A stretch of 64,000 nt of DNA from an uncultured Gemmatimonadota bacterium (GCA_902826615.1 CADEFN010000001.1:1240001-1304000); one strand, 5' to 3'; positions 51,829-61,837 are shown, counted from the first letter of the stretch. The notes: generated from the letters alone by a model not told the origin. Translations and numbers: made by a program.

Positions 51829-53097
51829 ATGACGTACTGCTCTCTTGCCCGAACGCGCCGGCTCGCCACTGGCGCTGCGTTGCTGCTCACGAGTGGAGCC
51901 CTCGCCGCGTGCGACTCACTGCTTTCGGCGGACGCACCCAGTCGTATTCTCGCGGAGACACTCCTCGAGCCTTCCAACGCGACCGTACTCGTCTCCGGCG
52001 CGGTGGCCGACTTCGAATGCGCCTTTGGCAACTACGTACTCTCGACCGGCACGATCGCCGACGAGTTCAGTGACGCGCAGGCCAACGCCGCCACGTGGGA
52101 CATCGACCGGCGTTCCAGTAATCCAACATCTGCGCTGTATGCCACCGGTGGCTGCGGCGGGTTTGGTGTGTACACTCCGGTGTCAGTGGCTCGCTTTCAG
52201 GGTGACCAGGCGCTCAAGCTGCTGACCCAGTGGACCGACGCGCAGGTCCCCGGGCGCAACGGACTGATCGCGCGCGCGGCGGCATACGCCGGTTATTCAC
52301 ACATTCTGCTCGGTGAAGGGTTCTGCTCGGCGGCCGTCGATCTGGGGCCGGAGCTCACGCCGGCGCAGGTGTTCGCGCTGGCTGAGGCTCGTTTCACGAC
52401 GGCCATCAACACGGCTGGAGTCCCCGACAGCATTCGATACATGGCGCTCATTGGCCGTGCCCGTGCTCGAATCAATCAGGGGAAACGACCCGAAGCGGCG
52501 GCCGATGCGGCGCTCGTTCCGAACGGTTTTGTCCTGAACGCCCGGACCACTGCGGCGGCCGGTCGGGCTGAGAACCGGCTTTTCCGGGTTAACAACACCA
52601 GTGGTACGGTGACCGTGGACTCGCAGTTCCGGAACCTCACCATCGGTGGTGTGCCTGATCCTCGCGTACCCGTGGTGGACGCGGGCCGGGGTGGTTCGTT
52701 ACCGGCAGTCCGCCTTTGGTCGCAGGGCAAGTACACCTCACTTACGGCGCCCATCCCGATTGCCACATGGCGTGAGGCACTGCTGATTCGCGCCGAAGTG
52801 GCCGGTGGACAGACTGCGGTGCAGCTCATCAACCAGCTGCGCTCGCGTTTCCCGGCCCTCCCGGCGTTTGCGTCGACCGACGAAGCGACGATCCAGGCAC
52901 AGGTTCAGGAAGAACGGCGTCGCGAGTTGTTCCTCGAAGGACATCGCTTGTACGACACCATTCGCTTCAATGTCCCACTCCGTCCCCCCGCAGGGGCGGC
53001 GTTCCCGAATGGCGGTGGCACCTATGGCACCAACAAGTGCCTCCCGCTGCCGGACATCGAACGGCTCAACAACCCCAACATTGCACGCACTGGTTAG
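51829..53097 (+). CDS. SusD/RagB-like surface lipoprotein
   Basis: 422 aa from ATG MTYCSLARTRRLATG with AGGAG upstream. Lipobox LLTSGALAA|C predicts a lipoprotein. SusD-type helical/TPR features: ARAAAYAGYSHILLGEGFCS, ALAEARFTTAINTAGVPDSI, YMALIGRARARINQGKRPEA, and the C-terminal QEERRRELFLEGHRLYDTIR that is a hallmark of the family. It caps the SusC receptor and binds ligand at the cell surface. Between the receptor and the beta-lactamase/VanX fusion gene. Confidence 0.9.
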   Translation: MTYCSLARTRRLATGAALLLTSGALAACDSLLSADAPSRILAETLLEPSNATVLVSGAVADFECAFGNYVLSTGTIADEFSDAQANAATWDIDRRSSNPTSALYATGGCGGFGVYTPVSVARFQGDQALKLLTQWTDAQVPGRNGLIARAAAYAGYSHILLGEGFCSAAVDLGPELTPAQVFALAEARFTTAINTAGVPDSIRYMALIGRARARINQGKRPEAAADAALVPNGFVLNARTTAAAGRAENRLFRVNNTSGTVTVDSQFRNLTIGGVPDPRVPVVDAGRGGSLPAVRLWSQGKYTSLTAPIPIATWREALLIRAEVAGGQTAVQLINQLRSRFPALPAFASTDEATIQAQVQEERRRELFLEGHRLYDTIRFNVPLRPPAGAAFPNGGGTYGTNKCLPLPDIERLNNPNIARTG

Positions 53098-53100
53098 GCA

Positions 53101-55455
53101 ATGAGACAGGCACGGCAGATCCGGTGGGCGATGAGCGGCGTATTGCTGTTTGTCGCCACCGGAGGGCAGGCGCAGGATGTGATCGGACCCGAAGGGCGTT
53201 ACGCCGAGGTGGCGTCACGCCTTTCGGCGTTTATCGAGCATGAGTTGCGCGACAAGGGCATTCGTGCCTTGTCCATCGCGCTGGTCGATGATCAGTCTGT
53301 GGTCTGGTCGCAGGGGTTCGGCATGGCCGACTCGGCGGCCGGACGGCGTGGGACCGCGCAGACGGTGTACCGAGTGGGTTCGGTATCGAAGCTGTTCACG
53401 GATATCGCCGTTATGCAGCTGGTGGAACAGGGGAAGGTTGACCTCGACGCACCGGCCAGTCGTTACGTGCCCGAACTCGGGGCCACGGGGGAACGCGTGA
53501 CCCTCCGCCAGCTCATGTCGCACTATGCGGGCATCGTGCGCGAGCCACCGGTTGGACACTACTTCGACGACACCAGTCCGACGCTGGCCGCGACCGTTGC
53601 CAGCATCGCACAATCGAAGGCGGTATTTGCCCCCGGGACTCGTCAGAAGTACTCGAACGCAGGCATTGCGGCTGTTGGGTTGGCGCTGCAACACCTGGCC
53701 GGCATTCCGTTTACAGAGGCACTGCAGAAGAGGGTGCTCGACTCACTCGGGATGGCACACACGTCGTTCGAGCCACGCGCCGACCTGGTGCGCGACATGG
53801 CCAGGGCAACCATGTGGACGCGGCACAACCGGTCATTCGAGGCGCCCAACTTCCAGTTAGGCATGGCGCCGGCCGGGAGCATGTACACCACGATGCCCGA
53901 CCTCGGCCGCTTCATGAGTGCGTTGTTTGCGCGTGGGCGTGGCACGCGCGGTCGCGTACTGACCGGCGCCACACTCGAGTCGATGTGGGTGCCGCAATTC
54001 GCGAGGCCCGGGGCACGGACAGGAGGTGGACTCGGATTTTTCGTCGGCGCACTCGATGGCGCCAGGCTGATCAGCCACGGGGGGGCCATTTACGGCTTTG
54101 CCACCGAGCTGGCGGCCCTGCCTGACGAGAAGCTCGGCGTGGTGGTGAGCGCCTCCAAAGATGGAATGAATGCCGTCACCACCCGTGTGGCGCAGGAAGC
54201 GCTCCGCTTGCTGCGTGCTGCACGCGCCGGGAAGACACTGCCCGCGATCGCGACCACGACACGGGCCTCACGAGCGCTGGCGACGCGCTTCGCCGGCACC
54301 TGGGGTACGCCGCGCGCGCCGGTGGAGATCGTGGTGCGTGACTCGACCCCGGTGCTGTCGATGGCGACCAACGACTTCGAGATGTCGCTGCGGCACTGGA
54401 AGGGAGACACACTCATTGCCGATGACGGGTTGTCGTTTGGCACCAAGGTGTGGCGCCGCGGGGCGCAGCTGATGATTGATGGCCGACCGCATGCCCGGCG
54501 GCGCGTGTTGCCGGGATTGCCGCAGAATCCTCCTGAACACTGGAAGGGTTTGATCGGCGAATACGGCTGGGACCACAATACGCTCTACATCTATGAGAAA
54601 GGCGGGCGGTTGTACGCCCTCATCGAGTGGTTCTTCGAATACCCGCTGACGCATGTGTCGCCTGACGTCTACGCTTTCCCGCAAACGGGACTGTATGCCG
54701 GCGAGAAGCTGATGTTCTTGCGCGACATGAATGCGCGCTCGCAGCAGGTGGAGGCGGCGGGTGTGGTGTTCAAGCGGCGTTCGTGGGTGGGCGAAGACGG
54801 TGGAGTCTTCCGGATCACACCACTGAAAACGGTGGAGCAGCTGACCCGTGATGCACGCGCGGCGCGTCCGCCTGAGGAGCAGGGTGATTTCCGGCCTTCG
54901 GACCTGGCGGAGCTGGTGACGCTCGACTCCACGATCAAGCTTGATGTGCGATATGCCACCGACCGCAACTTTCTGAGTGTGCCGGTCTACACCCAGGCGC
55001 GTGCCTTCCTCCAGCGTCCTGCTGCCGAGGCTTTGGTCCGCGCGCATCGCCGGCTGGCGAGGCAGGGGTACGGGCTGCTGATCCACGACGGATACCGGCC
55101 CTGGTATGTGACCAGGATGTTCTGGGACGGCACGCCGGAGGACAAACACCAGTTCGTGGCCGACCCATCGCGTGGCTCGCGGCACAACCGCGGCGCAGCG
55201 GTTGATCTGACGATGTACAACTTGCGGACGGGTGAGCCGGTGATCACGACGGGGGGATACGACGAGATGTCGGACCGTTCGTATCCCGAGTATCCGGGTG
55301 GGACGTCGCGTCAGCGCGCGTTACGCGAAATCCTCCGTGTGGCCATGGAGGCCGAGGGGTTCACCGTGTACGAGGCCGAGTGGTGGCACTTTGACTACAA
55401 GGACTGGCGGAGTTACCGGATAGGCAACCAGCGGTTTGAGGAACTTGGCCGGTAG
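53101..55455 (+). CDS. fusion of class C serine hydrolase and VanX-type D-Ala-D-Ala dipeptidase
   Basis: 784 aa, signal peptide to GQA|Q (Gln25). N-terminal beta-lactamase-like domain: SxxK at 94-97 (GSVSKLF), YSN in QKYSNAGIAA, HGG in LISHGGAIYGF. A beta-domain of about 380-590 follows. The C-terminal M15/VanX domain has LDVRYATDRNFLSVPVY, HDGYRPWYVTRMFW, the Zn motif SRHNRGAAVDLT (His695, Asp702) and EWWH (Glu760, His763). Both active sites look intact. The start lies 3 bp after susD, so it is the third gene of the uptake operon. It suggests hydrolysis of D-Ala-containing peptides, perhaps from peptidoglycan. Confidence 0.9.
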   Translation: MRQARQIRWAMSGVLLFVATGGQAQDVIGPEGRYAEVASRLSAFIEHELRDKGIRALSIALVDDQSVVWSQGFGMADSAAGRRGTAQTVYRVGSVSKLFTDIAVMQLVEQGKVDLDAPASRYVPELGATGERVTLRQLMSHYAGIVREPPVGHYFDDTSPTLAATVASIAQSKAVFAPGTRQKYSNAGIAAVGLALQHLAGIPFTEALQKRVLDSLGMAHTSFEPRADLVRDMARATMWTRHNRSFEAPNFQLGMAPAGSMYTTMPDLGRFMSALFARGRGTRGRVLTGATLESMWVPQFARPGARTGGGLGFFVGALDGARLISHGGAIYGFATELAALPDEKLGVVVSASKDGMNAVTTRVAQEALRLLRAARAGKTLPAIATTTRASRALATRFAGTWGTPRAPVEIVVRDSTPVLSMATNDFEMSLRHWKGDTLIADDGLSFGTKVWRRGAQLMIDGRPHARRRVLPGLPQNPPEHWKGLIGEYGWDHNTLYIYEKGGRLYALIEWFFEYPLTHVSPDVYAFPQTGLYAGEKLMFLRDMNARSQQVEAAGVVFKRRSWVGEDGGVFRITPLKTVEQLTRDARAARPPEEQGDFRPSDLAELVTLDSTIKLDVRYATDRNFLSVPVYTQARAFLQRPAAEALVRAHRRLARQGYGLLIHDGYRPWYVTRMFWDGTPEDKHQFVADPSRGSRHNRGAAVDLTMYNLRTGEPVITTGGYDEMSDRSYPEYPGGTSRQRALREILRVAMEAEGFTVYEAEWWHFDYKDWRSYRIGNQRFEELGR

Positions 55456-55488
55456 CCTGTGTTCCTCGCCCGAGTTGTCAGCTCGTCT

Positions 55489-57687
55489 TCAACCGGAGCC
55501 GAGTTCGATGACAACTCGCTGGAGCCGACCGCTAAAGGGGAACTCTCCTCGTCCGGTGTACGATGGAGAGACGGGATTCAGCGCGTCGCGCCCGACTGAA
55601 AGCCCCTCATAGGACAACACGTTTGGCAGGGTGCGCATCTGCACCTCTCCGACCGGACGACCGTCGATGAACAATCGACCGACACCCGTTAGGCGGCCGG
55701 TTCGGGTGAACCGATACTCAAGCGTCCGCGTCCCCACCGGAATTGCCGCGGCTGAGACTAGTCGGAATCGCTCGCCCACTCGATTGTATTCGTGCACGAG
55801 CTTCCCATCCCTCACGAACAACGTCCAGCCCCCGGTCATGTCGCCATGCGCCGCGAGCACGCCTTCGGCACCCGCACGCGGAATCTCGACCTCAGCGCGG
55901 ATGACGTACGACCGATCCTTGGTGTCAGGGGCCGCATTGGTGTTCACGACCGGCGTTCCGGGATACAAGACCCATCTCAGGCGTTCGTTAGGCGCGCCCA
56001 GCTTGGCGACGTGCCGCAATTCGACGGTGCGGTCGTCGAGCGGATGAACGCCCCGAGCGCGTGCCTCGCGCTCCCAGAGCGCGACCAGTTCGCGCAACTT
56101 CTCCGGACGTTGCGCCGCGAGGTTGCGTGACTCACTGAAATCCTCGGCGACGTGGTACAGCTCCCAGCGATCCTGCTCGAAGGGCGTCCCCTTCTCATGA
56201 TACGTCACCGCTTTCCACCCTTCGTGGTACAGGCCGCGGTGGCCATACATCTCGAAGTACTGTGTCGTGCGTGTGCTCGCGGACCCTGGCGCCGAAAAGC
56301 TGTACCGCATGCTCGTGCCATCAATCGGTAGCTGAGACACACCACGCAGAACGGTGGGCGCCTGAAGCCCAGCCACATCGAGCACCGTGGGGACGACGTC
56401 GATGAGGTGGTGGAACTGGCTGCGAATACCGCCGCGCTCCGCGATCCCCGCAGGCCAGCGTACGATCAGCGGATCGCGGACCCCACCGAAGTGAACGTTC
56501 TGCTTGTAGCGCGGGAACGGCGTATTGCTGGCCTGCGACCAGCCGAGTGGATAGTTGGAGTGTGCGTGACCTCCGAGGTCGCCAAACTGTGCGAGGTTCG
56601 CGGCCAGAGTGGGACGTTCACCGTTCGCGCCGGCAATGATGTTGGTGGAACCGAGCAATCCCCCTTCTTGCGACGCACCATTGTCCGACATGACGAAGAC
56701 CAGCGACTCATCAAGCACACCAAGGTCGCGTAACGCATCGAAGAGGCGTCCCAGATGTGCATCAGCGTGCGTCATGAAGCCCGCATAGACCTCCTGAAAG
56801 CGCTCGTACAGTGCTCGTTCTTGCGGCGAGAGCGTCTCCCATCGCGGAATGGCGGGATTGGCTGCTGCGAGTTGAGTCCCCGGCGGGACAATCCCCAACT
56901 GTCGCATCTTCTCCAGACGCCTGACGCGTGCCGAGTCCCATCCGTCCTTGAACTGTCCGGCGTACGCCTTGATGAACTCTGGTGGCGCCTGGTGTGGCGC
57001 ATGCGGTGCCGCGAGTGACAGATACAGGAAGAAAGGACGATCAGGGCGCGACGACTGCTGTTGCTGCACGAAGCCGATCGCTTTGTCTACCAGGTCTTCG
57101 GTCAGGTGATAGCCGGGACGCCGCGGCGGATCGATCAGTGAGTTGTCCATCGCCAATTCAGGCTTCCACTGGTCAGTGCCACCATCGAGAAAGCCATAGA
57201 ATCGTTCGAACCCTTTTCCGAGCGGCCAGTTGTCGAACGGCCCACCAGGGGTCGTCTCGTGGAGTGGTGCCAGGTGCCACTTCCCCACGGCCAATGTGCT
57301 GTAGCCGTTCTCCTTCAGCATTTCGGCGAGCGTCGCGGCGTGTGGGGTAATGCGTCCCAGATTGTTCGCCTCCATCGTGGCGAAGTTCGCGATGGTGCGC
57401 ATCCCCACTGTGTGGTGGTTGCGCCCCGTGAGCAGTGCCGCCCGGCTTGGTGAGCAGAGTCCCGTGGTGTGGAACTGCGTGTACCGTAGACCTTCAGCGG
57501 CCAAGCCGTCGAGCCGCGGGGTGCGGATGTCGCCGCCAAAGGACCCTATGTCGGCGAAGCCGGCATCGTCGAGCACGACAACCACCACGTGCGGGCGTCG
57601 CGCGGCCGCGGGCTGAGCAGAGAGCGGCTCGGCAGCAGAGGCGGCGAGCAGGAAGATCGCGAGAGCACCACACTTCACAAGGGACAC
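55489..57687 (-). CDS. secreted arylsulfatase
   Basis: 732 aa, GTG start with AAAGGAG upstream. Signal peptide to LSA|Q (Gln25). Type I sulfatase: VVLDDAGFADIGSFGG (Ca ligands), FGly motif LCSPSRAALLTGR with Cys78, LAVGKWHLAP, and VFVMSDNGASQEGG (metal ligands). The C-terminal beta domain (about 560-732, GGWTLFVRDGKLVHEYN, ALEYRFTRTGRL-like) is typical of long arylsulfatases. It needs a formylglycine-generating enzyme, not in this window. Periplasmic hydrolysis of organic sulfate esters. Divergent from the 5'-nucleotidase gene. Confidence 0.93.
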   Translation of the reverse strand: MSLVKCGALAIFLLAASAAEPLSAQPAAARRPHVVVVVLDDAGFADIGSFGGDIRTPRLDGLAAEGLRYTQFHTTGLCSPSRAALLTGRNHHTVGMRTIANFATMEANNLGRITPHAATLAEMLKENGYSTLAVGKWHLAPLHETTPGGPFDNWPLGKGFERFYGFLDGGTDQWKPELAMDNSLIDPPRRPGYHLTEDLVDKAIGFVQQQQSSRPDRPFFLYLSLAAPHAPHQAPPEFIKAYAGQFKDGWDSARVRRLEKMRQLGIVPPGTQLAAANPAIPRWETLSPQERALYERFQEVYAGFMTHADAHLGRLFDALRDLGVLDESLVFVMSDNGASQEGGLLGSTNIIAGANGERPTLAANLAQFGDLGGHAHSNYPLGWSQASNTPFPRYKQNVHFGGVRDPLIVRWPAGIAERGGIRSQFHHLIDVVPTVLDVAGLQAPTVLRGVSQLPIDGTSMRYSFSAPGSASTRTTQYFEMYGHRGLYHEGWKAVTYHEKGTPFEQDRWELYHVAEDFSESRNLAAQRPEKLRELVALWEREARARGVHPLDDRTVELRHVAKLGAPNERLRWVLYPGTPVVNTNAAPDTKDRSYVIRAEVEIPRAGAEGVLAAHGDMTGGWTLFVRDGKLVHEYNRVGERFRLVSAAAIPVGTRTLEYRFTRTGRLTGVGRLFIDGRPVGEVQMRTLPNVLSYEGLSVGRDALNPVSPSYTGRGEFPFSGRLQRVVIELGSG

Positions 57688-57725
57688 GGGAGCGGCTCCT
57701 TTCGGGACGCGTTATGTTAGCCCGC

Positions 57726-59348
57726 ATGTCGACTCGCGACCACGCACCGCTTTCGCGCCGCGCGTTTACCGGTTTGCTGGGAGCCGCCCCATTCGCGCTT
57801 CAAGGGATGCTCGGCGCCACACAGACTGCGCCACGCACCGATCATGAGGGGGAGGGGAAACAGCGGCTTGGGCGGAGAGCGCGGCAGGTCACGTTGCTCT
57901 ACACCAATGACTTCCACAGCGCTTTCGAACCGGTGCCCGCCTTCTGGCGGCCAGGAGCGCCGCGGCTCGGCGGGGCCGCACACCTGGCCTCGCTGATCGA
58001 ACAGGAACGCGCCGCAGCGGCGACATCGTTCCTCCTCGACTCGGGGGACATGTTTACCGGCACGCTCTCTCGGCTCACCGAAGGAGAAGCGCTGCTGGAT
58101 TTCATGATGTTGCTGCGATATGACGCGATGGGAGCCGGGAATCACGAGTTCGACTATGGGTGGCAGGCGTTCGAGCGCGGCATCAATCGTGTCTCTTTTC
58201 CTGTTCTGTGCTGCAACGTCCGGCATCGTGGATCAGGCGTTCGGTTCGCTCGTCCCCATACCATCCTCGAGCGCGACGGCGTCCGCATTGGCGTAATTGG
58301 TGTCATGGGTCGTCTGGCCTCCTCGCGCACCATCATGCCATCGAAGGTTGCGGAACTGGAGTTCACCGACCCGATGGAAGAGACGCGGGCCAGCGTGCGC
58401 GCGCTCCGGCGCACGGTCGATGTGATGGTGGTGCTGGGGCACCAGGGTTTGCCGGGACCGATGCAATCTGACGCCGAGGCCGATCCGTCGGTGCAGCGCT
58501 CGATGGTGGAGGACCTCGAATTCTGTGGCGCGGTGCCCGGGATCGACGTGTACATCGCCGCGCACTCGCATCACGGTCTCGAGGCCCCTCTGATCCACCC
58601 GGATACGAAGACGGTGATCACGCAGACCTATGGCTATGGTACGCGCCTGGGGCGGGTACGTCTGGCGCTCGATGAGGGGCGCGTGGTCGGCCATGATGTG
58701 AGCTTGCTTCCGGTGCTCAGCGATTCCATTCCGGCGAACTCGGCGGTGGCCGCGCGCCTGGCAAAATACCGTGCGGAGGTCGCGTCGGAGGTCGGCCCAG
58801 TGATTGGTCGCGCGGTCGCGCGCTTTACACGGAGGTATCACCACGAGTCCACGCTGGGCTCCCTCTGCTCCGATGTCATGCGATCGCACGCGGGGAGCGA
58901 CGTGGGACTGAACAACGCGGGCGGACTGCGGGCCGACCTTCCGGAGGGAGGAATTGACAGAGGGCATGTCCTTGATGCCTTTCCGTTTCTCAACGACTCG
59001 GTGACACTGGACCTCTCCGGGGGCGCCCTTTGGGACACGATCGAACAGGGTTGCTCGCTCGAAGCGGGAATGATTCAGGTGAGCGGCGTCGACGTGCGCT
59101 ACGACCCGCGCCGGCCAGTTGGGGCGCGCGTGTTATCGGTGCGCGTGGGAGACGCGCCACTGGACAGGGAACGGCGCTACAGTGTGACGACCAACAGCTT
59201 TCTCGCCGAGGGGGGGGACGGTTATCGCGCGTTGCGCGACGGGCGGGTGGTGCGGCGCGACCCCGTGCTGAGCGATCTCATTCTCGACCACTTCCGTCGC
59301 GCGGGTGTGGTGCAGCTTCCCCGAATGGGACGGATTACCGCCGTCTGA
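57726..59348 (+). CDS. Tat-exported 5'-nucleotidase / metallophosphatase (UshA-like)
   Basis: 540 aa from ATG MSTRDHAPLSRRAFTGLLGA; an ATG 12 bp upstream is an alternative. LSRRAFTGLLGAAPF is a twin-arginine signal. The calcineurin-like N-terminal domain has YTNDFHSAF, LDSGDMFTGT, GAGNHEFDYG, LGHQGLPG and AAHSHHGLEAP (all metal ligands). The 5'-nucleotidase C-terminal domain has LGSLCSDVMRSHAG, LNNAGGLRADLP and VTTNSFLAEGGDGYR. Hydrolyses nucleotides or related phosphate esters outside the cytosol. Convergent with the DUF5916 gene. Confidence 0.93.
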   Translation: MSTRDHAPLSRRAFTGLLGAAPFALQGMLGATQTAPRTDHEGEGKQRLGRRARQVTLLYTNDFHSAFEPVPAFWRPGAPRLGGAAHLASLIEQERAAAATSFLLDSGDMFTGTLSRLTEGEALLDFMMLLRYDAMGAGNHEFDYGWQAFERGINRVSFPVLCCNVRHRGSGVRFARPHTILERDGVRIGVIGVMGRLASSRTIMPSKVAELEFTDPMEETRASVRALRRTVDVMVVLGHQGLPGPMQSDAEADPSVQRSMVEDLEFCGAVPGIDVYIAAHSHHGLEAPLIHPDTKTVITQTYGYGTRLGRVRLALDEGRVVGHDVSLLPVLSDSIPANSAVAARLAKYRAEVASEVGPVIGRAVARFTRRYHHESTLGSLCSDVMRSHAGSDVGLNNAGGLRADLPEGGIDRGHVLDAFPFLNDSVTLDLSGGALWDTIEQGCSLEAGMIQVSGVDVRYDPRRPVGARVLSVRVGDAPLDRERRYSVTTNSFLAEGGDGYRALRDGRVVRRDPVLSDLILDHFRRAGVVQLPRMGRITAV

Positions 59349-59430
59349 GCGCGACGACCGCTTCGTCTTGCGCCTGGTTCTCTGCCTCGGGGAGTACCGG
59401 TGGTGCTGGCGGTCCCCCCGCCCACGTAGT

Positions 59431-61695
59431 CTAGAACGCCATCATCTGGGTGAACTTCACAATGATGGAACGGCCGGCGATGGGCGCGTCGGGCGTGAGG
59501 AACCGCTGATCGTTGTAGACGATGAACAGGTCACTCAGCGGGTGATGGATCAGATTGAAGCGCACGTTGGCGTTGAGCTGTTTTGACGACGGGTCGTACT
59601 GCGACAGCGCATCGACGAACATGTTGGGCGAGAAGGAATAGTTCGCCTTGGTGGTCCAGAACGACGTGACGAAGGAGCCGTTCGTGAGCGCGAGATCGGC
59701 CGATGTGCGCTGCACACCACTGCTGAGACGCACGCGGTAGTTGGGGCGCCAGGTGACGGTGGCATTGACGGTGCGCTGTGTGCCGTTGTACAGCTCCCCC
59801 CAGATCCACCTGGAGCTCAGGGAGAGTGCGCGGCTCTGATCAGTGTTGGCCAGCACGGCCCATTCGTTCCAGCCGTACGGCCCTGCGGGGAGCGCATCAG
59901 CTTTCGGGCTCAGGCGGAGGGGACGCTCGAGAAGGTTGAACGATGGATTGTATGACAACTCCACGACCGACCCATTTTCGAAGAAGATGCTGTTCCCGGA
60001 GTGCAGTCGCTTCTGCACCATGTGGTTCCCCTGATTGGTGAACATGTCCCACACGATGTGTGGATGCAGTTCGCGAATACCACGGCGGCGAAGTGCTTCG
60101 GGTCGGGGCCGGATGCCGGTGTCGAGGAACCACTTCTTGATGCCAACACGGCGATAGAAGCCGAGGTCGTTGTTGAAGTTCTCACCCAGCGACATCACCC
60201 CGCCTTTGCCGTGGAAGAAGTTCCCTTCCCAGTTGAGTGACGTGCGTGCCGAGTACTGCCCCTCGGATCGCCCCGGGGTGCGGGTGCCGATGAAGTAGGA
60301 GTTCCAGTCGAGGCGGCCTACAAAGCGGATGTTGGCGTCGAAGCCGGCAACGCGGTTGTAGTTGTTGCCATCGTCGGTGGACTGGCGCTGCATGAACAGC
60401 AGGCCAAGGTCGGAGCCGCGGGCCACATTCCGGCGGAGTCGCACGACGGTGTAGTTGTTTCCGTCAGTGATGTCATCACCACGCACCTGCATGTTGATGA
60501 GGCCGATGCCGAAACCGCCAGCCATGCCGGTGAGGCGCGCTCCGGCGTCGATGGGAACGGGACGGCGGTCGCCACGGATCCCGATCCGGCGCGAGAAGAA
60601 GAGAAGGTTGTCGTCGTCAGGCGTGGCGGGCACGAAGACGCGATTCAGCCGCGCGGCGTCACCCACGTAAAACATCCCCGAGTTCTCCAGAAAGGCTTCG
60701 CGCTTCTCGGGGAAGAACTGGGCAAACTGCGTGAGGTTCACCTGCTGCTCGTCGGCCTCGACCTGGGCAAAGTCGGGACGCACGGTGGCGTCGAGGGTGA
60801 GTCCGCGTGTGACCGCCACCTTCATGTCGAGTCCCGCATCGAACTTCTGGTCAAACCTCGTGACGTCGATGTCGCGGACGGTGTTGCCGAGCACGTATGG
60901 CTTGATGCGGATGTCGCGTCCGGCCGCTCCGACCTGCAGACCCGCCAACTCTCCAGCGAGGGAAAGCCGCATCAGATTGAACGAGCGCGGCACGGGGGAC
61001 CAGAAGGTGACTTCGTTGCGGCGACGAATCCGGCGAGAAAAGTTGATGCCCCACGGCCGGTCCGCCCCGGGGACAAACCGCAGTGTGCGAAACGGAATGC
61101 GCATCTCGGCGGTCCATCCGTCCGCGCGGCGTTGTGTGCGCACGTCCCAGATGGCGTCCCAGCTCGAATTGATCTCGCGCCCCTCGTTGGCAATCTGCCG
61201 ATCCACACGTCCGGCCGCCGGATTGGTGATGAAGACGTAGCCGTTGCGTCGATCACGGAAGGTGTCGAGAATCACCTCGAAGTCGTCCTGATCGTCCTCG
61301 CGAAAGTCCTTGCGGATGTCGTTGACAATCTCGTGCGCAGCATCGCTGTCGTGCATGAAGGCGCCGACGTAGAGATTGTCGTTGTCGAAGGCGATATACA
61401 CCTCGGTTTGTTCGGTGGCGGGCTGGCCCTCACGCGGTTCGCTCTGCACAAAACCGGTAGCAGGCGTCGCACGCTTCCAGACGGGTTCGTCGAGTGCGCC
61501 GTCCAGTTTGATGGGTCCGTCAGTGGGGAGCGCGACGAGTTCGAGGCGCCCGTCGGCGGTCCGTCGTGTGTTGGCCTGAAGGGAGGTGGTCTGTTCCGGC
61601 TTCTCGGTCCCATTTCGCGCCTGCGCCTGGACGGGCGCGGCAAGCAGGAGCAGCGAGGGGATGAGGAACGTGAGTGCCGGACGGCGAAAGGACAT
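59431..61695 (-). CDS. DUF5916 outer-membrane beta-barrel protein with CBM9-like domain
   Basis: 754 aa, signal peptide to VQA|Q (Gln25). The N-terminal CBM9-like beta-sandwich (IKLDGALDEPVWKRATPATG, TEVYIAFDNDNLYVGAFMHD, DFEVILDTFRDRRNGYVFI) is followed by the DUF5916 barrel (FQFFPEKREAFLENSG-like segment FFPEKREAFLENSGMFYVG, FFSRRIGIRGDRRPVPIDAG). The C-terminal strand is QMMAF with a terminal Phe, as in outer-membrane barrels. The function is not established for the family. Divergent from the DNA polymerase gene with about 140 bp between. Confidence 0.9.
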   Translation of the reverse strand: MSFRRPALTFLIPSLLLLAAPVQAQARNGTEKPEQTTSLQANTRRTADGRLELVALPTDGPIKLDGALDEPVWKRATPATGFVQSEPREGQPATEQTEVYIAFDNDNLYVGAFMHDSDAAHEIVNDIRKDFREDDQDDFEVILDTFRDRRNGYVFITNPAAGRVDRQIANEGREINSSWDAIWDVRTQRRADGWTAEMRIPFRTLRFVPGADRPWGINFSRRIRRRNEVTFWSPVPRSFNLMRLSLAGELAGLQVGAAGRDIRIKPYVLGNTVRDIDVTRFDQKFDAGLDMKVAVTRGLTLDATVRPDFAQVEADEQQVNLTQFAQFFPEKREAFLENSGMFYVGDAARLNRVFVPATPDDDNLLFFSRRIGIRGDRRPVPIDAGARLTGMAGGFGIGLINMQVRGDDITDGNNYTVVRLRRNVARGSDLGLLFMQRQSTDDGNNYNRVAGFDANIRFVGRLDWNSYFIGTRTPGRSEGQYSARTSLNWEGNFFHGKGGVMSLGENFNNDLGFYRRVGIKKWFLDTGIRPRPEALRRRGIRELHPHIVWDMFTNQGNHMVQKRLHSGNSIFFENGSVVELSYNPSFNLLERPLRLSPKADALPAGPYGWNEWAVLANTDQSRALSLSSRWIWGELYNGTQRTVNATVTWRPNYRVRLSSGVQRTSADLALTNGSFVTSFWTTKANYSFSPNMFVDALSQYDPSSKQLNANVRFNLIHHPLSDLFIVYNDQRFLTPDAPIAGRSIIVKFTQMMAF

Positions 61696-61837
61696 GCGGG
61701 GCGCCTGATGGGGGGGACGTCAGGTGTATAAGTTGCGAAAGAAAAACGCCCAGTACAGAGGAACCGTTGGTCAGAGCTCACTCGAAATTGCCCCGTCCGC
61801 GACCGGCAAATGGTCCCTCCACCTTCCGTCACCTCGC

